From: Prostheceraeus crozeri | Taxonomy: Eukaryota > Platyhelminthes > Polycladida > Euryleptidae | Assembly (NCBI GenBank): GCA_907163375.1 | Contig: CAJQUW010007545.1 | Span: forward strand, 550,001-614,000 | Length of the DNA: 64,000 bases | Direction: 5' to 3' | Shown here: piece by piece, positions 22,910 to 32,100 of the stretch | Layout: the number at the start of each line of letters is the position of its first letter | Position numbering within the stretch: position 1 is the first letter of the stretch | Notes under the pieces: model-generated | Told to the model about the DNA's origin: nothing | Seen by the model: only the letters and a program-made list of their open reading frames with translations | The model's database searches: none | Position numbers and translations under genes: made by a program

Positions 22910-24990
22910 TGCGATTGTGTCAATTTTCAGGATCAAACCCTCACCACACATCAGTTGTCATGACAATTATAATCAATGAATCAATAACTCGTCACAATTG
23001 TGACCGTCGACATTAAGGCAAGTAGCGGTTAAATGAAAGATTAAGCTCAGCTAAAAGCTCCCAAACGCATAACTTCGGGGAGCTAATGAGTAGAATGAAG
23101 AGATGAAGAGTGAAATGATTTTTCAAAAAATTGAAATTATGTATTCTGCTAATCTAGTGGTGCTTATATTTGAAAACTTTAACTCATATGCAATTCCTCC
23201 GTTGGAATTCAGTTAAAATTTGGACATAGATTATTACTATTAGTTTCTATTGTATTATTGATATAATTGTAAGTTTCCATTATGTGATCGAGATGGTTCG
23301 ATCAAATAGTTTTAGAAGTTATGTTTTATTTTATATATATGCGTACTTGATGCTTGCTTTTTTTATCAGTAAATGTCAGTTGTTGTTTGCTTTTCTATCA
23401 ATAAATGTCATGATCAATATGTGTTGAACATTTAAAGTCATACATACACGCAGGATTCCTTAATTTAATATTTTTCTCATTATAGGAATGATTAATCGAA
23501 ATGCAATCAATGGAATGTTGGCATAAATTTCAATAATAATTCCGCAAAAGTGTCATGTAGCTGAATTATTCGGGGTCTTCTCTTGCCCGAAATAACATCT
23601 AGTCCATTATATTTGCGAATAAAAGGTTTGTGAGAGCCTGTGAATTTTGCCTCGAGGAAACTGTACGAATCCTGTTTAACCAGGAAAAAGAAGGATGAAT
23701 ATTCTGCTGTCAATTTTAAAGCTTTTGAGCATTGTCCGGTGTTAAACCTTCAATTTTACAAGGGTGGGTGCGCTGTTGCTACAAAAAACGATGGAGTCCC
23801 AGTCCACGCTGGATTTATCCACTAGAATGGTTATGCTGGTGTCCATGGGATCTTGATTCCCTTATCCTGACCTACATTATTCCTGCCTGAATATCGACTC
23901 GGAACCAGGAGGAGCATTTCCTGATCATGACTTTATCGGGACGCTTTTGAAATTACTGTCTGCTCCAACAAGAAGATGGGATGGAATTCTTCTCTTGAAC
24001 GCCTGTGTGTCAACGAACACCCATCCGGCGCAGAGAAGTTAGAGCGTGATTTTTCGAACAGGAGAATGTGCTTCTACTGCCGATATACCATTCCTTATGC
24101 TCTCTAACATGATGTAGTCTCCCTTTCTTCATGTTTTTTAGTGACCAGTGGCTCCAGCCTTGACTTGAGGGTGATGCAGGCCTGTCTCATGCATAGGAGC
24201 GTGGGCATCAACCATGGAGACCTCTGATGCTCCATGGAGACCATGGAGCGATGAACTACATCGCTTGCAGCTTTTTGGAAGCCCACCGTTTAACAGCCTA
24301 AACCTCCAGACATGGAAAGAAATATCCCATTATATTGATCTTGATGATTCGGTCGTCTGCTCTGCGATGTTTGCCACTTCTTTTGAATAGTGTTGTCTTC
24401 AACAGTCATTCTTTTTTCAGAGACGCGATTATGTCACAAAATCATACACCGATTTCTTGTACACAAAAATTTGTAGCGCAAAAAGATTTGAAACATTATA
24501 TCAGGAAAAATTCGAAATATCAGTTGAAAAATGGGGATGATGGGCAAAACTTTGTGCCACCATAGTAGACTGAGAATTAGAAACTATCTCAACCTCTAAT
24601 CATAATATAAGATGCATGTTATCGGTAATCACAAAATCTATGTCTGTTGTATCTGCTTTGCAATGGACTCATTCCTTTCGGTCAATGTATGAGGTATCTG
24701 AACAAGACGGCTCTTAAGTCAGACAGTGTTGAATGCAACCCGGAGTTATGCATTATCCCTTGCACTAAAAGTTGTTCTATTCATCATGGCTGACAATTTA
24801 TTATCTCGCAATATTCACAACCTCCTACATTTTTCATACTATTTGCTCTTTCAGATCTGCTTAATTTTTATTTCTACTCGTATATATAGCATTTTGCGTA
24901 TGATTTGTAGCTGAAAGCAAAGTGAGCATGCACTAAAAGTGTAAACCGCAGAGAATCACTTACTCCACCGCTCTTTCAACGTATTGCGAT
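22910..24990. other. No gene seen
   Basis: Short frames (23640-23825, 24335-24565, 24726-24914 and shadows) have no recognisable domain. At about 24205-24250 the words CCATGGAGACC and CTCCATGG repeat in direct and inverted order. Confidence 0.5.
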
Positions 24991-24994
24991 GGTT

Positions 24995-25362
24995 GAACGC
25001 CGTCGAATGTTGTTACTCCTTGAAATTTCTCCAAACTGTTCGGTGTGTGTGTTGATGTTATGAAGATTAAGCTTTCCTATGTCCTCGATGCTATCATGCC
25101 ATCTCTTCTTGGGACCTCGAGTCTTCATCCATTCTGTGAGCGTGACCATACCAGCGAAGTCTTCTTTAGCGTATTGCGTCTTGGATTCTGTGAATACCGA
25201 GCCTCATGCACAGTTTGTCCATAGGAACGCGGTCGGCAGGTCGCTTGAAGAGATCCATCTGACCATAGCGTTGTCAGTACAGATGAAGCGATCTACATCC
25301 TTGGTGGTGAGCGGCCAAGCTTCGTTTGTATAGAGCAGGTAGGGCCGACCTTTTTTGGGTCG
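24995..25362 (-). mobile_element. LINE 3' fragment (RTE-like C-terminal region)
   Basis: Read on the minus strand: LLYTNEAWPLTTKDVDRFIC, then DNAMVRWIS, then TRGPKKRWHDSIEDIGKLNL. This order, LLYG.E.WPL, then D..MLRWM, then GRPKK.W.D....D, is the post-RT region of RTE-type LINEs. It parallels, but is not a close copy of, the C-terminal part at 46558-46902. Frame changes and a stop show it is dead. Confidence 0.7.
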
Positions 25363-26077
25363 CGGGTCAGATTATCATTACAGTAGTTGAGCCAGGCCGC
25401 ATCTAACTTTAAAAGTACTACCAATTAGAATCCTACTTTTCTGTTCTTAATTGAATTCTGATTATTCAGTTTCACGAATAATGCATATTACTCATGATTT
25501 CATTATTAATCAATGGAATTCATAAGTAAATTTTTATGACTTCCCCTCACATCTAAAGATACATAAAAATATTTACAGTGGTACTATCTTAAATATTTTT
25601 GTATGTTTAGATGTCACTATAAAAATATAAAAATCAAATTGTTTCATGTTAATTTCATAAAGAACCTTGACCTCACTTAAATATTCAGAAAAACTGTTTG
25701 AATATAGAGAGTTTATAAAAAATCTCCGAAACCGTAACAGTATTAATGACTTTTCTGGGACTGATGAGCTGCAGACAACACGACAAGGTCATTTCTTAAG
25801 TTGGATGCTGTGGTCTGTAATTCTTGTACGATCACATTTTTTCCCATCAAGATAGCAGCTGCTCGAACGTGCACGTAGTTCCAAAAACCGAGGATGCGAA
25901 AATGCCATGTTTAGCAATGCCTGGAAATCTCTCTTTCGAACATATTTTTGGAGAAATCACGTATCTTCAGAGACAGCAGACAAGCAAAAGTCAAGGTCAA
26001 TTAAAGTCGCATAAATTAACACACAGAATCCATCACACATGTCTTGCAATGACACTTGTTTTCTCATTTTATTATAG
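25363..26077. other. Presumed upstream region of the KptA-like gene; no exon identified
   Basis: The frame at 25667-25855 is the longest but lacks an ATG at its start and shows no similarity to Tpt1. Any first exon of the KptA-like gene would be expected in or upstream of this interval. Confidence 0.4.
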
Positions 26078-26174
26078 ACTCCCGAGGCCATAAAGCGGGA
26101 AAGAGAACTGCAGGACAAAATGGAATGGCTCTTTAAAGGAGGTTACAAAGAAGTTGGCCTACGGCAATTACCTG
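26078..26174 (+). CDS. KptA-like paralogue, exon 1 of those seen (winged-helix start)
   Basis: Acceptor TTTTATTATAG ends at 26077 and donor G|GTAAGA follows 26174. The 97 bases are open in one frame (TPEAIKRERELQDKMEWLFK, then GGYKEVGLRQLP) and end in phase 1, as does TRPT1 exon 38289-38373. Confidence 0.6.
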
Positions 26175-29100
26175 GTAAGATAACCACACACTGTTGTTTT
26201 ACTAGATTTTCTGTTTCAACGTCTATTTGCTTTGATGAGCTGTTGGTAAACAGTGATGAACAATGGTGAACAATGATGAATGGTTAATCAGAAAAATGTT
26301 TGACTCTATTTGTCGGTCTTTAGGATGCATGCAGTCTGTAAGTGTCAATTCATAGATAGTTTTCGGATGTTATTTATGTGGCGATTTAATTATTCAAACG
26401 TTGTTGAGCATGCTAAGAAATTATGGACAAAGATAGGGATCGAATCTGAAGCCACTTGTCTACTAGGCTGTCTGAATCACGGTTCATCGCCATGAACAAA
26501 TCAAAACTCAACAGGCGTCATGAATGGATAGCTCTTCTCAACTGCACTGAAACTCATTTAGCTTCATAAATCATCCTGTCGACGAAGTTGTTGCTCTATA
26601 ACATCTTCTAAACTAACCTTTCAATTGCATAACATCATTGGATAGTTGCTTATCGTATTTGCGATGGTCTTTCCTTATCCTCATTCCAATTATACTGACT
26701 TCGAATTTTAAATTGGTATTGTTGCAATAAGGGACAATTGAAGTCGAAACTCTCGATTTTGAATAATTTTATCGGTGCTGCTGAACGATTCTATAGAATT
26801 TCATAAAGAAAACAACGTAATTATTTTGAACATTCTTCCAATAACTGTGTATAGTTTCAATTCAAGTAGATCTTATGCAAAACTACCCAAATTTAATCCA
26901 AAAAGAAAGTCGATAAATCATGACCTCTATGAGTTGGTCTGTTCCGCCTTCCAATCGGTTATTGAAGTACGAGATAGCAAGTATTCTTAATAGCAATTGA
27001 GCCAATACGAGTATTGTTCAATGTCAGCATGAAGTTTTATTGTGATGGAGATGTGCTTGAACTAGAAGTAACATGACGCAAATCAATTTCAAAAATGTTA
27101 TTTTCGTCGATAACCTCATTCATACACAGACCATCATGATGCAGGTAGTACCTAGTGAATGACAATAATGACAATCAGGAAATGCTCCAAAAATATGTTC
27201 TCTATCATTCGGTAATTAATCTTCCTTCATTGCAGAGAACTACTTTTTCATCGAAGATATTATTCAAGTACCCGAATTCAAGCAATATTCATATTCCGAG
27301 CTAGTTGAAGCCACCCATTCCGACGGAAAGTTGAGATTCAGCATACGTGGATCAAAGATCCGTTTGAAACCACCAGAGTTAAACGTAAGTAGCAAGGACC
27401 ACTATTGTGCATTAGTTAAGCTTTGTTGATGAATAAAAGGAAAGATAAATGTTTGGATTTCACACAGCCGTTTCAATCTTCTAATCCGAAGTTACTTCTT
27501 ATCGAATTCCGACTGTCTTGTATTTGATTTTGATTGAAATTATCTATTATTTGATTAAACATCCTATGTTCTTGTATTGATGATTATCATGTGCATTTCA
27601 GCAGCTTGTGTGTGCTAGTTATCTGTTCAGCTACATCGTGATGTCATTATATAGCTCGAAATGCCGGTATGTTATGTATAGGATACGCACTTTGGGAATC
27701 ATTAAATATAGGAAGACTAATCCATTAATCTCTAAATGAAGACAAACGTAGGTGTGGTTTTAATTTACTATGTTATTATACACGTACAAATAATTTAAGA
27801 TCGCATTGAATAAATGATATTGACTTGTTACCTTGTAAATGCCGTTGTGACCATTACGTTTGTTTTATGCTGCATTTGCTTCAGAATAAACATTTATGAA
27901 ATATATATAAATGTTGTCATATCGACTGCTTCAATTGAGTTTCATTGAATAGCAAATGTTGCCAAAATCGTTATCAATGTTAATTTTCTTGCTCAACCGA
28001 TTTCGATTGGAATCTTATACATTTTGTAAAGTTCCAGGAGATATGAACACGGGAAGGAATTAGATCTTTAGATTGAATCAAAATTATTACAAAATCAGAG
28101 TCACATACATGTAGAAGTTAGAGAAGCTATTAGGAAGTATTTGCATTGAAATCGGAGATTTGCTATTATCGCTGTTATCGCTAATTTCGCTGCCGCTATA
28201 TTCAAATTCCACTTTATGTCGCATTTAAAATTTACCATCATAGAAAGTTCAGAAATTCTTTATGGATACCCCTAATATGTTAATTGATATCACAATCACA
28301 TTTTGCACCATAACATATGAACATAATTTATCATTTGAATCATTCTCCCCGCATTATCACAGATAAAAGATAGTTATTTCTCAAGTTGCGACGAAAAAGC
28401 TTTATGCTGAAAAATGCCACACATTTCGTCATTGCAAGAAGTGCCATATGCAGGGCTGCCACTCTTCCGGTTTTAACAATATTTCCGGGTTTTTTAAGAA
28501 TGAACTATGTAGTGAGAAAATGTTTTGTCAAGGAACAAATAATTTGGATTTTGAAGGGGGCCCTCTTGAGATTGGGACTGGACCCTTTAAGATCGTGATG
28601 GGGCCCCTTTGAGATGGCGAGGGGCCCTTTTGATACTGCGAAGAGGCCCCTTTAAGATCGCGAGGGGCCCTTTTGAGACTGCGAAGGGGCCCTTTTAACC
28701 CATTTAGGGCTGCTTATATAAATATCGGCAAATCTTCTATAAAAACGGTGGTAAGTATTTCAGAATGTTATAATTAAGAATAATGTATGATGAACAGTGC
28801 ATTACAATAACCATTTCTTAGAAATTAAAGCCGTAGCGATTTCGTTGCGATGGAGTCATATCATGTCAAAATATACAAAAGCATGTTTTTTCAAATGTAA
28901 CTTGTGAATTGGTCCAACAATTCCTGCCGAAGTAATGTGTCATTATAAAAGCTCTCCATCGCATTTCAGAGGTATTTGTCGAATCTGTGAATTAGCAAAT
29001 TTAATCAAAGGCCTGCTTTATGCTACTTGTCGTTGCTGTTTGCTGTGAAATTGTCATCGTTGAAATGAGAAGATTTTTTATATTTCGAAATTCCTGTCGA

Positions 29101-32100
29101 GAAATTGATTCAATTGCTGCGTCGACTCCAAAGTCAAGTTATCGAGTTGGAGACGCATCGGTAATTTGCAATGTCCAAATAAATAAAGAACACTAAGAAA
29201 TTAGCGCATTTGAGATTGTTCAACAATATGTAGGCCTAAACAATTCTTTTGTGCCGGGTAGTCACTGGTTTCTGCCACAAAGAGAACGATGAGACATCAA
29301 CATGCGTATCAAACATCTCATAAAGATTCTTGCCTTGAAATGCATCCAGAGAATGTTTGTCCTATTTGAGAAGATGAGAATCACCGATATTTCCCATTTT
29401 ATTGCCTGCTTTTTCTATTTACTGAAATGATTATTCTAGTCATCTTTCGTTGGAATCTCACACAGCCCTACGATGTCACTAGCCTCTGAGACATCGTTTG
29501 AGACACACGTACTCATCTTCAACTCATCATCGTCTCAAAACTTTGATGAAGCATTTACTACGGGGGTTTTGTGGCAACAGTCATATACCGTCATCGTCGG
29601 CATTAGGCCTATTGCATATTTCAGTCCATAGTAAGCAACAGCTTGGGTATTGTCTTCAGATAGCTACACAAGTTAATCTAATCAAGCTTAGCCTTTATAG
29701 ATATTTTAATCCAGTTTGGGCCATCTCGAGCCGCTGGCGTGCCCTTGTCGGGTGAGACAGCGTCTACGGCCAAGGAAGTTTTGTATTGAAATTGCTCTAG
29801 TCATTAGAGGACATCTTTGTATTTCATGTCCAGGGGAACTGGCACCCTGCAATGTTTATGATTGGCTATAAATGGAAATGCTTGAGATTTCATCTCTCTT
29901 TGCCTTTCTTCCGTACACGAGCTAAAAAGTCTATGTTGAGGAAAATACTATGGCTTCAGTTGGTTTTGTGACGGGAAATCCGTAGGCTAAAAATAGCAAC
30001 AGGCATGACACACACATAGAATACACTACGAATACAATATTCCAATGAAATTGTTCGTTTTCAGTATTCAACAAACATTAGCAGGCGCTAAATGGGTTAA
30101 GATCGTGAGGACCCTTCTGAGACTGCGAAGTGGCCCCTTTAAGATCGTAGGGACCTTTTGAGATTGTGGATAGGCCCCTTTAAGATATTGATTGGGCCAT
30201 ACTTAGATTTTGAAAGGGACCCATAAGATTTTGTGAAGCATCCCTTTGAGTTTGTGAACGGCAACTGTTTTAGTTTTTGAAGAGTTATTTTTAGATATGA
30301 ATAGACCTCTTGAGATCCTATAGGATTGAGACCTATACACCTATGTAGAGGGCCTGTAGGATTGAGACCAGCACCCTCACAGATAAGAGCATGTGGGACC
30401 TTTTTAGATTATGTAGGACTCTTTAAAATTGTGAACGGGGCTATGCACATTGTTAGGGGGTACCTTAAAGACCCTGCAATTTTTAAGGGTGATCAAATTC
30501 AAAGCAGATGCTTTCTAAAAATCCGCATGACTCTTGAGCAGAAGATTCTTCTACAAGGAAGGCAGTGATCCTTTCGTCAATCCTAAGAAACTGGACGAAT
30601 GCAAGTAATCAAGGTTTTGAAATAAGTAAATTTTGGGGGGAATGCTTGACGAAAAAGTTGTAATGTGTAACTATGGAGTTTATTATGAATTGAGTTCTGA
30701 TTGCTTTGATGCTCTCCAAAACGTGTCTTTCAAGAAGCGTCTGCCAGAAAAAAATGAAAGAAAAATCTACTAAAAAGTTTCGGGAACACAAGGAACACAA
30801 AGGAGTGACGGAAGAATATTTTGTACGATCTCTTGTTGCAAAAGCGGCTAAATTTAGGCGAAGACACCAGCGAAAATTGAAATCTCGCAAACAACTGCAG
30901 AAGTGATAAGGATTTCTTTTCGTATTGACTTTGCGTTTACTTATGCCATGGCGGATCAACTTTTATCAAATAGCTGTCATCATCTTGGTTGAAAGCCAAA
31001 AGTTGTTCTTAATGCATTTGTTGTAATGTTGTAATTGTTTTTTATTATGTTTGAAGTACAAGAGATGAGAGCAAGGTTTGAGTCGAATCATTGCCTGAGC
31101 TACAAGTACTGATGAAGTTTCTTCAGGCAACTTCAACTGCAAGCGTTTTTTGACTTTTTAGCCGCCATCAGTGCAGTAAGTCAGCAACTCACTCAACAGA
31201 CCCATCGGTAGGTGGATGTGCTTGGGAATCTGACAGCTCACCTTCGTGCATGAACTGCAAACACCAATTAGCTATTTGTATTGGTGTTTGCAAATTTCAA
31301 ATTTTAGAAACGAACTCTACGGAATGAGATTCGAACTGCATGTATTTCATTAATTGTAGATGAAATTGTTTGTATTTCGGATGATAATTTGTTTACATGT
31401 GAGTTACTGATTCTTTACAGGTATACTACACCGATGACGGCTAAAAATCCAGAAACGTCAGTATTTCCCCTAATGGATTGTATCAAATGTTGTTCTCATC
31501 TCATTTCAGATTAAATAGTATATTAAGTTGCATGGCTTCTGTAATGTGTAATATTTGGGCACAATATAGAACTCCGTTTTCTCATATTGAGAAAATGCGA
31601 TAGTTTTTAGTCGTCAATTTATTCTGTGTGACATTGATTCAAAATTACTTTGTTTATGTAGCGTAGCGGATTCCCAGTGATCATTTCGAAGTTGTTGATG
31701 CAATAGCAATTAGCGGTTCAATGATTAATTTCTGTAAGTTAATTATGATTCAAAGGAAAACAGTTGCTAACACGAGTACCACTACAACATTTATTTTCTA
31801 CTTGCTCACTATTTGCCCGAACGCAATCTAATTCTTCGGTCAACAGCGCAAGAGCACATCTCAACGCAATCGCTCGTTGATCTGCGGAAAACGGTGCAAA
31901 GCTTTGTTTTCCAGTTCATCCAAATGCATAGGATGATGACTCTTATGCACCATTTCTTATGTGTGCCCAAAAGAAAAAAGTCACAGGGCATTGAATCTGG
32001 TGGTATCGGAAGCCATTCCAAAGGCTCCCATGTCGGTCAATCCAACCACAGATTTTACCACACATTCTCGACTTCTCGAGAAAAAATGGCTCTCCCAAAG

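Noticed and set aside
23640-23825. 61-codon frame with a plausible start
   Set aside because: No family resemblance and no neighbouring exons.
25750-25795. CTGATGAG word as a hammerhead core
   Set aside because: The required GAAA and pairing strands are absent.
31257-31293. Hairpin TGCAAACACCAAT / ATTGGTGTTTGCA
   Set aside because: A single 13-bp stem in AT-rich DNA without repeats or a terminator role in this kind of genome; too little to call a feature.
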